Source: Rhizobiales bacterium dw_265 (GTDB lineage: Bacteria; Pseudomonadota; Alphaproteobacteria; Micropepsales; Micropepsaceae). Taken from it: a stretch of DNA of 64,000 bases. Positions 35,886-44,069 of the stretch are shown here, piece by piece (position 1 is the first letter of the stretch; every line of letters starts with the position of its first letter). Where the stretch lies: assembly GCA_018449595.1 (NCBI GenBank), contig JAAVUU010000001.1, positions 248,001-312,000 on the forward strand, written 5' to 3'. The notes beneath the pieces are model-generated. The model was given only the letters and a program-made list of their open reading frames with translations, searched no databases and had not been told where the DNA came from. The translations under genes and the position numbers were made by a program.

Positions 35886-35907
35886 ATTCTATCTATATTT
35901 CTGGAAT
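35886..35907 (+). promoter_or_regulatory. Possible ArsR operator upstream of arsR
   Basis: An imperfect dyad with outer arms ATTC and GAAT, A/T-rich centre, ends 9 bp before the arsR start, where autoregulatory ArsR sites commonly lie. Symmetry in the inner part is weak. Confidence 0.35.
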
Positions 35908-35916
35908 CAATGAAAT

Positions 35917-36303
35917 ATGGAACAAAATGACGCCGTGAAGCGCCTGTCCGCCCTCGCCCAGGAGGCCCGCCTCCAGGTCTTCCGGCTTCTGGTGAAAGCC
36001 GGGCCTGAAGGGCTGGCCGCGGGCGATATCGCGCGCAAGCGCGATACGCCCGCCAACACGCTTTCGGCCCAGCTTTTGGTGCTGGCCAACGCCCAGCTGG
36101 TGCGCGCCCGGCGCGAAGGCCGCTCGATAATCTATGCGGCGAATTTCGACGCCATGGGCGATCTTCTGGTCTATCTGACCGAGGACTGCTGCGGCGGGCG
36201 TGCCGAAATCTGCTCGCCCGTGGTGGAAGCCGCGGCCAAGGCCCTCTGCTGCGCGCCACCCAGGACCAGGACTGCCCGCCATGAAACACGTCATCGCCGG
36301 TAA
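35917..36303 (+). CDS. arsR: ArsR-family arsenic-responsive repressor
   Basis: A 128-residue winged-helix repressor with an ArsR-type recognition helix (TPANTLSAQLLVLANAQLVRARREG). The metal site is a C-terminal cysteine triad at residues 91, 92 and 98 (TEDCCGGRAEIC), the same CC-x5-C spacing as in the Acidithiobacillus-type ArsR arsenite site. Two more cysteines follow near residue 110 (KALCCAPP). It heads the arsC-aquaporin genes, and the three presumably form one As(III)-induced operon. Confidence 0.87.
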   Translation: MEQNDAVKRLSALAQEARLQVFRLLVKAGPEGLAAGDIARKRDTPANTLSAQLLVLANAQLVRARREGRSIIYAANFDAMGDLLVYLTEDCCGGRAEICSPVVEAAAKALCCAPPRTRTARHETRHRR

Positions 36304-36315
36304 CCAGGCTCCAAC

Positions 36316-36738
36316 ATGACCGTCACCATCTATCACAACCCCGGCTGCGGCACCTCGCGCAACACCCTCGGCCTGATCCGCAACTCCGGCGTCGAACCCC
36401 AGGTCATCGAATATCTCAAGACCCCGCCCAGCCGGCAGGAACTGGTGTCGCTGCTCGAACGCATGGGCTTCGCGCCCCGCCAGTTGCTGCGCCAGAAAGG
36501 CACGCCCTACCACGATCTCAAGCTTGACGATCCTACCCTTGGCGACGACCGGCTGGTTGACGCGATGATGGCCCATCCCATCCTCATCAACCGCCCGATC
36601 GTGGTGACGCCGCTGGGCGTCAGGCTGTGCCGGCCATCCGAAACGGTGCTGGATATCCTGGCGGACCCGCAACGCGGCGCTTTCACAAAGGAAGACGGCG
36701 CGCGTGTCGTGGACGACCAGGGCCATCGGTTGCCCTGA
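36316..36738 (+). CDS. arsC: Arsenate reductase, glutaredoxin-coupled
   Basis: A 140-residue ArsC of the R773 plasmid type. The catalytic Cys lies in HNPGCGTSRNTL (Cys 11), and the arginine-containing substrate loop is present at ILINRPIVVTPLGVRLCRP. It reduces arsenate to arsenite with glutathione/glutaredoxin. The stop overlaps by 1 bp the start of the aquaporin gene, which offers an exit route for the arsenite formed. Confidence 0.94.
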   Translation: MTVTIYHNPGCGTSRNTLGLIRNSGVEPQVIEYLKTPPSRQELVSLLERMGFAPRQLLRQKGTPYHDLKLDDPTLGDDRLVDAMMAHPILINRPIVVTPLGVRLCRPSETVLDILADPQRGAFTKEDGARVVDDQGHRLP

Positions 36739-37421
36739 TGGATATCCCGCGCCGCCTGGTGGCGGAATTCTGCGGCACCGCGTTCCTGCTCGCCGCGGTG
36801 GTCGGTTCCGGCATCATGGCCGAGCGGCTGTCCGGCGGAAATGCGGCCATCGCCCTGCTCGCGAACACCATCGCCACCGGCGCGGCTTTGGCGGTGCTGA
36901 TTTCCAGCCTCGGCCCCTTGTCGGGCGCGCACTTCAATCCCGCCGTGACATTGTATTTCGGCCTGAAAAGGGAAATCCCGCCCTGGCTGGCCATCGCCTA
37001 TGTCGCGGTTCAGATGGCCGGCGCGCCGGCAGGCGTTTGCCTCGCCCACGCCATGTTCGGAACCGATATCTTCGAGGTCTCCCAAAAGCTGCGGCAAGGA
37101 CCGGCCCAGGCCTTGTCGGAGTTCGTCGCCACCCTGGGCCTCATCGGCACCATCGCCAGCGCGGTACGGTTCCGGCCCGGTCTAACGCCTTTTCTGGTCG
37201 GGCTTTACATCACCGCCGCCTACTGGTTCACGGCCTCGACGTCCTTCGCGAATCCGGCGGTCACCTTTGCCCGCGCCCTGACGAACAGTTTTGCCGGCAT
37301 CGCGCCCCGTTCGGCGCCGGCCTTTGTCACCGCCCAGTTCGCCGCCGCGATTGTGGGCTATCTGGTCTTCGGCTGGCTCTTCGCGGCACAGGACAACCGG
37401 CATCCGGTCCCGCAAGGCTGA
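36738..37421 (+). CDS. aqpS: Aquaglyceroporin-like channel, probable arsenite efflux (AqpS-like)
   Basis: A 227-residue MIP-family channel with six hydrophobic helices and both pore loops: GAHFNPAVTLYFG at about residue 60 and SFANPAVTFARAL at about residue 175 (two NPA boxes). In arsR-aqpS-arsC clusters of rhizobia such channels let arsenite produced by ArsC leave the cell down its gradient. The gene overlaps arsC, and no ArsB or ACR3 pump is present nearby, which supports this role. The 13-bp tail-to-tail gap to the M16 protease gene ends the operon. Confidence 0.88.
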   Translation: MDIPRRLVAEFCGTAFLLAAVVGSGIMAERLSGGNAAIALLANTIATGAALAVLISSLGPLSGAHFNPAVTLYFGLKREIPPWLAIAYVAVQMAGAPAGVCLAHAMFGTDIFEVSQKLRQGPAQALSEFVATLGLIGTIASAVRFRPGLTPFLVGLYITAAYWFTASTSFANPAVTFARALTNSFAGIAPRSAPAFVTAQFAAAIVGYLVFGWLFAAQDNRHPVPQG

Positions 37422-37434
37422 CACCAGCTTTTCT

Positions 37435-40122
37435 TCAGGGAACCGGCCCCTGGCTGGTGCGCACCAGGTCGCCCGGACGCATCCATTTGCGGAATGCCGC
37501 CTGCACCTCCACCGGAGTCAGCGCGATGTAGCGGCTGGCAGCCGCCTGCGGTTCGTCGAGCGGCAGGCCGAGATCGACGCGGGCCAGCAGCGCCTGCGCG
37601 ATCTCATCCGTCCCGGATTCGTGCAGCGGCATCTGCCGGATCAGAAGCGCCTTGGCTTTCAGCAGTTCGCCGGCCGTCGGCGGCATCTGCTGCATGTCCG
37701 CGATCTCCCGCTGCACGGCATCGGCCGCCTTGCCGACATTTTGCGGATCGCTGGCATAGCGGACGAGATAGGCGCTGCGGCTGCGGCCCGGCTGCATGTC
37801 GGAAGACACCGAATAGACCAGCCCCGCATTCTTGCGCAGATCTATACTGAGGCGCGTGGCATAGAAGCCGCCGCCCAATACGGCATTGCCCAGGGCCAGG
37901 GGATAATAGTCGGGATCGGCGCGCGGCACGGCCAGGGTTTGCGCCAGCACCACATTGTCCTGTACCCGGCTGGTGTCCGGCACCGCCAGCGCCGCGCTGC
38001 GGTTGGGCGGAATAACCGGCAGGTCGACAGCGGGCGGGGCGCCCTCGGCGCGCCAGCCGCCGAATTCCCGCGCGATGACGGCGCGCGCCTGGGCCGGCGT
38101 GACATTGCCTATGACGACGATCGTGGTCAGGTCGGGGCGGTAGACCTTGGCATGATAGGCCGCAACATCGTCCAGGCTCAGGCCCGTCAGCGAAGCCTCG
38201 CTGGCCTGGCGCAGCATCGGATCGCCCGCCGGATAAAGGCTCGCGCGCAGGCCGCGTTGGGCCAGATAGGCGGGACTGCGGTTGCGGGCAGCGATATAGG
38301 CGCTGAACTGCGCGCGAATGTTGGAGAACGCCTCCGGCGGCAACGCCGGATGCAGTTGGTTTTCCGCCAGCAGCGCCGCGGCGCGCGCGAAGTTCGGCGC
38401 CAGGCTCTTTATCCGGAAGTCGGCGCCCACGCTTTCCTCCGCGCCGATCGCATCCAGCGCCTGCTGGAAAGCGACGCGGTCATGCTGCCGGGTGCCGTAG
38501 GACAGGAGTTCCTCCAGCACCAGCGAAACACCCTCCTTGCCGGCGGGCTCTTCCATTTCCGGCCGGTTGCGCACATGCCCGAAAATGCTGACGGTATCGC
38601 TGACCCTGGTGGGTTGCACGATCAGGGTGAGGCCGTTGGGCAACCGGCTCACCACGGGATGCACGGTGGAGGCTGGTGGCGACAGATGCTGCAACGTGCC
38701 GACGGCCCAGGCGGGAAGATCGTCGTTCCTGGCCTCGCCCAGTGCAATGGACTCCTGGCCGCCAAAGCCGCTGCCGGCAGCGACCGGCCTGCCCGACCTT
38801 TCCGGGCGCAAGGTGGCGGACAAGGCGCCGTCCAGGCGCAGATACTTGCGCGCGACGCGATTGACATCGGCGACCGTGACTTTCTCCATCCGCGCCAGGT
38901 CGGCATCGGGAGACGGCAGGCCGTAAAGCGCCAGCGCGTCGGACCATGCGGACGCCAGGCCCTCGATGGAATTCTTCTGGAATTCGGCCTGGCGGCGTTC
39001 CTGCTGCTTGGCGGCGGCGACCAGTTCGGCCGGCACGCCCCGGGCCGCGACTTTGCTCAGGATGGCGCGAATGCGCCCATCCATGTCGCCGGCATCGCCA
39101 TCCGCTGGAAAAGACACGGCGGCATAGCCGATGCCGGCCTGGCGCAGCGGGTCCATCGAAAACTCCGCCGAGAGAGCCCGCCCCTGCACGACCAGGCCAT
39201 ACAGATCGGCGCGCTGGCTGCCCAGCACATCGGACAGGATTTCCAGCGCCGGATAATCGGGGCTGTCCAGGCCCGGCAGGCGCAACGCAACGATCTGCGT
39301 CATGCTGGGCCGATCCGTCGCCAGTTCGAGCTTGCCGGGAACGACAGGCGCCAGATTCAGTACGGGCCGGGGCGACAGCTTCTTGGATGGGATGGAGCCG
39401 AACTGCTCGCGCACGCGCGCCAGCGTTTCCCGCGGATCGAGATTGCCGACGATCACAAGGATCGCATTGTTGGGCGCATACCAGGCGTCATGGAAATTCT
39501 TCAGCATGGCGGCGCTGGTGCGGTCGAAGGACGGCTTGGTGCCCAGCGCGTCATGCGCATAGAAGGAACCCGCGAACAGCTTTTCGCGCATCTGCGCATA
39601 AAGCCGGTAGAAGGGACTGGAGAGATCCTGCGCCACTTCCTGTTCTATGGCGCCGCGCTCCTTGTCCCAGCTTTCCTGGCTGTCGGACACATCGCGCATC
39701 CGCGAGGCCTCGATATGCAGGGCGATGTCGATATCCTCGCTGGGCACGGTATAGAGATATTGCGTCAGGCTCTCGCGGGTATTGGCGTTGAAACTGCCGC
39801 CCATGGCGCTGCCGATGTTGGCAAGCTGGTCGGCCGAGAGATCGGCGCTGCCCCGGAACATCATGTGTTCCTGCGCATGGGCGGTGCCGGGAAATCCTTC
39901 GGGCGCCTCATCCGACCCGACCAGATAGTTCACCGCGGTCGCCACCACCGGCGCCAGGCTGTTGCGCACGATCACGACACGCAGCCCATTGGGCAAGGTC
40001 GCGCGCAACACCGATGATGGCGGCAAGGCAGGCCTGGGCGCCGCTTCGGACGCACCCGGGGCCGCGACAACCGAAGCTGCGAAAACCATCAACACAGCGG
40101 CAAGGATTTGTCCGGTTCGCAT
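37435..40122 (-). CDS. M16-family zinc metalloprotease, exported
   Basis: An 895-residue exported protease. The signal peptide is MRTGQILAAVLMVFAASVVA. The N-terminal half carries the inverted zinc motif HAQEHMMFRGS (HxxEH, about residue 85) and the downstream Glu in ERGAIEQEVAQ. The C-terminal half repeats the fold without the motif, as in processing-protease-like double-domain M16 enzymes. Roles in periplasmic or outer-membrane peptide degradation are usual. AAGGA lies 8 bp before the chosen ATG; a TTG five codons upstream is less likely. The gene is divergent from the metal-transport cluster. Confidence 0.92.
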   Translation of the reverse strand: MRTGQILAAVLMVFAASVVAAPGASEAAPRPALPPSSVLRATLPNGLRVVIVRNSLAPVVATAVNYLVGSDEAPEGFPGTAHAQEHMMFRGSADLSADQLANIGSAMGGSFNANTRESLTQYLYTVPSEDIDIALHIEASRMRDVSDSQESWDKERGAIEQEVAQDLSSPFYRLYAQMREKLFAGSFYAHDALGTKPSFDRTSAAMLKNFHDAWYAPNNAILVIVGNLDPRETLARVREQFGSIPSKKLSPRPVLNLAPVVPGKLELATDRPSMTQIVALRLPGLDSPDYPALEILSDVLGSQRADLYGLVVQGRALSAEFSMDPLRQAGIGYAAVSFPADGDAGDMDGRIRAILSKVAARGVPAELVAAAKQQERRQAEFQKNSIEGLASAWSDALALYGLPSPDADLARMEKVTVADVNRVARKYLRLDGALSATLRPERSGRPVAAGSGFGGQESIALGEARNDDLPAWAVGTLQHLSPPASTVHPVVSRLPNGLTLIVQPTRVSDTVSIFGHVRNRPEMEEPAGKEGVSLVLEELLSYGTRQHDRVAFQQALDAIGAEESVGADFRIKSLAPNFARAAALLAENQLHPALPPEAFSNIRAQFSAYIAARNRSPAYLAQRGLRASLYPAGDPMLRQASEASLTGLSLDDVAAYHAKVYRPDLTTIVVIGNVTPAQARAVIAREFGGWRAEGAPPAVDLPVIPPNRSAALAVPDTSRVQDNVVLAQTLAVPRADPDYYPLALGNAVLGGGFYATRLSIDLRKNAGLVYSVSSDMQPGRSRSAYLVRYASDPQNVGKAADAVQREIADMQQMPPTAGELLKAKALLIRQMPLHESGTDEIAQALLARVDLGLPLDEPQAAASRYIALTPVEVQAAFRKWMRPGDLVRTSQGPVP

Positions 40123-40294
40123 TTTTGCATCCTTCAAGCAGCGCGACGATTGATGCGCCGGCCTTGCCCTGTCAATGGAAAGGCGGGTTACGCCGGCTTA
40201 AGACATGGTCATCTCTCCCATCAATTCGCGTTAACCGTTGAACTGAACCGCGATAAGGCCTAGAGCTTGTCGCGGCAAAACCGGCTGTGTGCGG

Positions 40295-40660
40295 ATGACT
40301 CTCGCCTCAACCTCTCTACAATTGCGGGAACGGGTCTCTCTGGCCCGCCGGTTCTGCGTCCTTTTCGCCGCCGCCCTGCTTCTTATCGCCAATTGCGCCG
40401 TGCAGGCGCATGTTCATGGCGTGGCGCTGCATTTCGCACCGCTCCGGCATGCCGCATCCGCGCCTGTCCTGCCCGCCGACCAGGAAACGGCCTGCCCGCT
40501 TTGCCAGGCGATGGCGACAAGCGGATCGTTCCTGCTCCCTGTCGCACAAGTTATTGCGTTCGCTGGCGAATCCGGGCCCGCAACACAGGTCTGGACCCTG
40601 CCCTTGCTGCGCGCCAGGCCCTTCATGGGCTGGTACAGCCGCGGACCACCGCGCCGCTAA
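40295..40660 (+). CDS. DUF2946-family small exported protein
   Basis: A 121-residue protein with a hydrophobic N-terminal segment (FCVLFAAALLLIANCAVQA) followed by His residues (HVHGVALHF) and the CPLCQAMA motif (about residue 67) that marks the DUF2946 family. The CxxC and early histidines suggest metal (copper or zinc) binding in the periplasm, though no member has a settled function that I know. A second DUF2946 gene lies 3 kb downstream. It is the first gene of an ABC-transporter operon; a GTG six bases upstream is an alternative start. Confidence 0.75.
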   Translation: MTLASTSLQLRERVSLARRFCVLFAAALLLIANCAVQAHVHGVALHFAPLRHAASAPVLPADQETACPLCQAMATSGSFLLPVAQVIAFAGESGPATQVWTLPLLRARPFMGWYSRGPPRR

Positions 40661-40732
40661 GACCGGCAATTTCTCCGTCAACTTTCGAAACCATCACCGC
40701 AGCACGGATAAATCCGTGTACGGAGCATAATC

Positions 40733-41401
40733 ATGCAGAATACCGATCCGGCCGCGCCGCGCATTCGCGGCGCCGGCCTTGTGCTGGCGCGGGGCGGCCG
40801 CAATATCGCGCGCGTGCCGGACTTCGGTCTTGGTCCGGGCGAGACCGCCGCCCTGATAGGACCTTCCGGTTCCGGCAAGACGACGGCGCTGATGGCATTG
40901 GCGCTGATGCGTCCGCCGGCGGAAGGCGCGATTGCGATAGACGGCGCCGATCCCTGGGCGCTGTCGCGTTCCGCGCGGGACCGCTACCGCGGCCGTCACA
41001 TCGGCTTGATCTTTCAGTCCTTCCACCTGGTCGATGCCCTCAGCGTGGAGGACAATATCCTGCTGGCGGCACGCTGCGCCGGGCTGCCGCCGGATTCGGC
41101 GCGCGCCGGGCTTTTGCTCTCCCGCCTCGGCCTGACGGCGATACGCCGGCATCGTGCCGACCGCATCAGCCATGGCCAGGCGCAGCGCACCGCGGTGGCG
41201 CGCGCCTTGTTCAACCGCCCCAGCGTGATCCTGGCCGATGAGCCGACCAGCGCCTTGGACGACGCAAACACCGCCGCCATGCTGGAGCTGCTGACGGACG
41301 TGGCCGCCGAACAAGGGGCCGCGCTTTTGATCACCAGCCATGACCGCCGGGTGTTGAACCGGATGGATCACATCCTGGCGATCGCGGAGATCGCGGCATG
41401 A
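40733..41401 (+). CDS. ABC transporter ATPase, LolD/MacB group, in metal cluster
   Basis: A 222-residue ATPase: Walker A GPSGSGKTTALMALALM (about residues 43-59), Q-loop IFQSFHLVDALSVEDN, a signature of slightly altered form ISHGQAQRTAVARALF (SHGQ in place of SGGQ), Walker B VILADEPTSALDD and H-loop ITSHDRR. It overlaps by 4 bp the FtsX-like permease gene, which overlaps the DUF3299 gene, forming one transporter unit. Such units with DUF3299 partners occur in zinc-responsive (Zur) clusters of other bacteria, so zinc or another metal is the probable theme. Confidence 0.92.
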   Translation: MQNTDPAAPRIRGAGLVLARGGRNIARVPDFGLGPGETAALIGPSGSGKTTALMALALMRPPAEGAIAIDGADPWALSRSARDRYRGRHIGLIFQSFHLVDALSVEDNILLAARCAGLPPDSARAGLLLSRLGLTAIRRHRADRISHGQAQRTAVARALFNRPSVILADEPTSALDDANTAAMLELLTDVAAEQGAALLITSHDRRVLNRMDHILAIAEIAA

Positions 41402-42603
41402 TGATGCTGGCGTTTTCCTATCTGCGCCGCCGCTGGGGCCAGGCGCTGCTCGCCATGATCGTGGGGGCGCTGGGCGTGACCGCCGTGTGCCTGGCTTTTT
41501 CCGGCTTCGAGGCATTGCCCGAGGCCGCCGAACAGGCCTGGGGCGGCGTGGACCTGGTGGTCGGCCCCAAAGGCTCGGCGCTGGACCTGGTCTTGTGCTG
41601 TGCGCTGCATGTTTCCGATCCGCGCGGTCTTGTTTCCGAGAAAGCCGCGATGGCGCTGGGCCGTCATCCGCTGGTGCGGGTGGCGGCGCCTATCGCGCTG
41701 GGCGACAATGTCGAAGGCGTGCGTATCGTCGGCACCACGCCCGACCTTCTGTCGGTGTATCGCGCCGGTATCGCGCGCGGCCGCATCTGGCACAAACCGC
41801 TGGAAGCGGTGCTGGGGGCGCAGGCGGCGAAGGCCCTGAACCTCGGCATTGGCGATCGCTTCGTCGGCGCGCACGGCCTTGCCGCCGGCGGCGAGATGCA
41901 TTCCCAGTTCCCCTATCTGGTGGTCGGGATTCTGGCGCCCACCGGCTCGGTGCTCGACCGTCTGGTGCTCTGCGACATCGCCACCGTGCGTTACATCCAC
42001 AAGATGCACGCCGAGGACGAAGCGGCACAGACCGGCATCACCGAAACCTATGTCAACCTGCCCGATGCCGCGACCGCCGTGGTGGCGTCGTACAAAAGCC
42101 CGGTGGCGATGATGCTGCTGCCGCGGCTGGTGGACGCCGATCCGGCCCTGAGCGCGGGATCGCCATCGCTGGAGATCGCGCGGTTGATGGGCTATGCGCG
42201 CCCCCTCACCTATGCCGCGACGGCGCTGGGCCTGCTGCTGGTGCTGATCGCGGCGGCGGGGGCGGCGGCATCGCTGATGGCAACCATGAACGCACGCACC
42301 CGCGACCTGGCGCTGCTGCGCGTCCTGGGCGCGGGACCGGCGGCGCTCGCGGGCGTGGCGTTCTGCGAAGCCGCCCTGATCGCCGCCGGTTCGGTCGTGC
42401 TGGGGCTGGCATTCACCGCCGCCGCACTCGGCATTGCCGTCCATGTCCTGGCCGGCCAGACGGGCCTGACCCTGCACCCCCATGTTGACGCCACGCTTTT
42501 GATCGCAATCGCCGGCGGCGCCATGGCGGTCGCACTCTTCACCGCCTTGTTTCCCGCCATTCGTGCCGCCACCACACCTGTCGAGGAGGTTCTCCGTTCA
42601 TGA
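41398..42603 (+). CDS. FtsX-like ABC transporter permease, in metal cluster
   Basis: A 401-residue permease. One N-terminal helix (QALLAMIVGALGVTAVCLAF), a periplasmic domain from about residue 40 to 255, then three C-terminal helices starting at LTYAATALGLLLVLIAAAGA, with NARTRDLALLRVLGAGP in the cytoplasmic loop. This is the LolC/MacB type fold. The periplasmic part includes VGPKGSALDLVLCCALHVSDP, with a Cys-Cys pair. Its start and stop both overlap the neighbouring genes by 4 bp. Confidence 0.9.
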   Translation: MMMLAFSYLRRRWGQALLAMIVGALGVTAVCLAFSGFEALPEAAEQAWGGVDLVVGPKGSALDLVLCCALHVSDPRGLVSEKAAMALGRHPLVRVAAPIALGDNVEGVRIVGTTPDLLSVYRAGIARGRIWHKPLEAVLGAQAAKALNLGIGDRFVGAHGLAAGGEMHSQFPYLVVGILAPTGSVLDRLVLCDIATVRYIHKMHAEDEAAQTGITETYVNLPDAATAVVASYKSPVAMMLLPRLVDADPALSAGSPSLEIARLMGYARPLTYAATALGLLLVLIAAAGAAASLMATMNARTRDLALLRVLGAGPAALAGVAFCEAALIAAGSVVLGLAFTAAALGIAVHVLAGQTGLTLHPHVDATLLIAIAGGAMAVALFTALFPAIRAATTPVEEVLRS

Positions 42604-43094
42604 AAATCGTGAAACTGCTGGCAATCCTGCCCCTCAGCATTTTGTTTTGCGCCATGCGCAGCGAGAAGATCGCCATTCAAGGCCCCATCGGCCAGCCCGC
42701 CGACGAACGCGCCGCCCAGGCACAATTGCCCAAGGCCCTGAGCCCGGTCTGGACAAAATTCCTCAAGAGCAAGGTGAGCTACAACAACCGTTCCGGCCTT
42801 TACAGCATCGCCGTAACGCCGGAAATCAGGGCGCTGGCGGGCACGCCGATCACGGTGAACGGTTTCGTGCTGCCGCTCGACGGTTCCGACCATACCCGGC
42901 ATTTCCTGCTGACCCGCAATACGCCGGTCTGCATGTTCTGCCCGCCCGGCGAGCCCAACGAGGTGGTGGAAGTGATCGCGCCAAAGCCGATCCCATGGAC
43001 CGACAAGGTCGTCACCGTGACCGGCCCGCTGGCGCTGATAAACAATGGCGAAAAAGGCATGTTCTTCCAGGTCGCCGCGACCCAGGTTCGCTAG
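42600..43094 (+). CDS. DUF3299-family periplasmic protein
   Basis: A 164-residue exported protein with an N-terminal hydrophobic segment (MKIVKLLAILPLSILF). The DUF3299 signature is seen in ITVNGFVLPLDGSDHTRHFLL followed by a CxxC pair in PVCMFCPPGEPNE (about residue 115). It ends the ABC transporter operon, overlapping the permease gene, and is likely a periplasmic, metal-binding accessory to the transporter. The metal is inferred from family context. The 3' end overlaps by 4 bp a convergent thioredoxin-fold gene. Confidence 0.85.
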   Translation: MKIVKLLAILPLSILFCAMRSEKIAIQGPIGQPADERAAQAQLPKALSPVWTKFLKSKVSYNNRSGLYSIAVTPEIRALAGTPITVNGFVLPLDGSDHTRHFLLTRNTPVCMFCPPGEPNEVVEVIAPKPIPWTDKVVTVTGPLALINNGEKGMFFQVAATQVR

Positions 43095-43444
43095 CGGACG
43101 CGGCAGGCCGCCAGCAGGCTTAAGATGCGCGCGCGGGTGAGAAGGCCGCGCCAGGCGCCGCAGGCGCTGCCGTCGGCGCGCGCCACGCGCGTGAAGGGCA
43201 GTATGCCGTCATCGTCCCCGGCGCGCCGCAGCCGGTCGCGAGGGGATCGTCCGGCGGCCAGGCGCGCCGTTTGCGCCAGGGATGCCGAGACTGCCGCCAT
43301 ATCTTCGCGGGCCCGCGCTTCCTCGCTGACGATCAGGATGCGGATATCGGCGCCCCTGGCCGCCGCCAGCACCGGCAATTCCAGCCGGCAAGGCGCGCAG
43401 GTCGAGGCGTAATAGACGTCCAGATGCGGCGGGGTGGGAACCAT
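43091..43444 (-). CDS. Small thioredoxin-fold protein with CxxC
   Basis: A 117-residue protein without signal peptide. The N-terminal strand and active-site motif are LDVYYASTCAPCRLELPVLAAA (CAPC near residue 15), followed by a beta strand ADIRILIVSEEARARED. The cis-proline region is ILPFTRVARADGSACGAW. It looks like a minimal thioredoxin/TlpA-like domain for a cytoplasmic reductant. It is convergent with DUF3299 and divergent from the second DUF2946 gene, both of which are CxxC proteins. The start at 43444 has an AGGA site; the open frame upstream is unsupported. Confidence 0.72.
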   Translation of the reverse strand: MVPTPPHLDVYYASTCAPCRLELPVLAAARGADIRILIVSEEARAREDMAAVSASLAQTARLAAGRSPRDRLRRAGDDDGILPFTRVARADGSACGAWRGLLTRARILSLLAACRVR

Positions 43445-43577
43445 TGGCCAATCCTGCGATGGCGCAATGTCCCATGCGAGCCTGGAAAAGCAAGATGAGT
43501 CCTGCCGCGTCGCGGAATCGCTTTGCCTTTTCGCGAGGACCGCGCCTATCATCGGAGCGGATAAACGGGACAGGCGC

Positions 43578-43982
43578 GTGCGGGTGGCTCCTTTCAAGCT
43601 CACGGTCGGGCAGACGGCGCAACGGATTGCGCCGTGGCGCCGGGCTGTCGCCGTGCTGGCCACTTTGTCTTTCTTCTGGCTGTCGCTGATCGCGCAAACC
43701 CATATCCACCAGGCCGCGAACCCGCCTTCGGCCGCGTCGGCCAAGATATTCAGCCACGGCGGCGAGCAGGCCGCGCCGCGCAAGGCGCCCGCGCCCGACG
43801 ACGTCGGCGATTGCCCGCTCTGTCAGGCGGTCAGCCATGGCGGGGCCTTCATCGCACCGCTCTTCACCACGCTGATTGTTGTCTCCCTCACGCAGGAAAC
43901 GCTCGTCTGGGGCGTCATTCCCGCGAAATGGTCCGTCTTTCCGGGCCATAACCGGCAAAGCCGCGCCCCGCCCCGCCTCTAG
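43578..43982 (+). CDS. Second DUF2946-family small exported protein
   Basis: About 134 residues from a GTG start (43578, or two codons later). Features are an N-terminal helix AVAVLATLSFFWLSLIAQTHIHQ with adjacent HxH, a variable linker, and the motif DCPLCQAVSHGGAFIAPL typical of DUF2946. It is a paralogue of the gene at 40295. Together they flank the ABC transporter genes. The start is uncertain because no strong ribosome-binding site stands out; the frame is open to 43434. Confidence 0.65.
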   Translation: MRVAPFKLTVGQTAQRIAPWRRAVAVLATLSFFWLSLIAQTHIHQAANPPSAASAKIFSHGGEQAAPRKAPAPDDVGDCPLCQAVSHGGAFIAPLFTTLIVVSLTQETLVWGVIPAKWSVFPGHNRQSRAPPRL

Positions 43983-44069
43983 CCATCATCCGCGGTTTCA
44001 CCGCTCCGATGCATTGCATACGCATGTTCGCGCGCCCGTTGCCGCGTAACGGCGTCTAGGGGTTTCATC

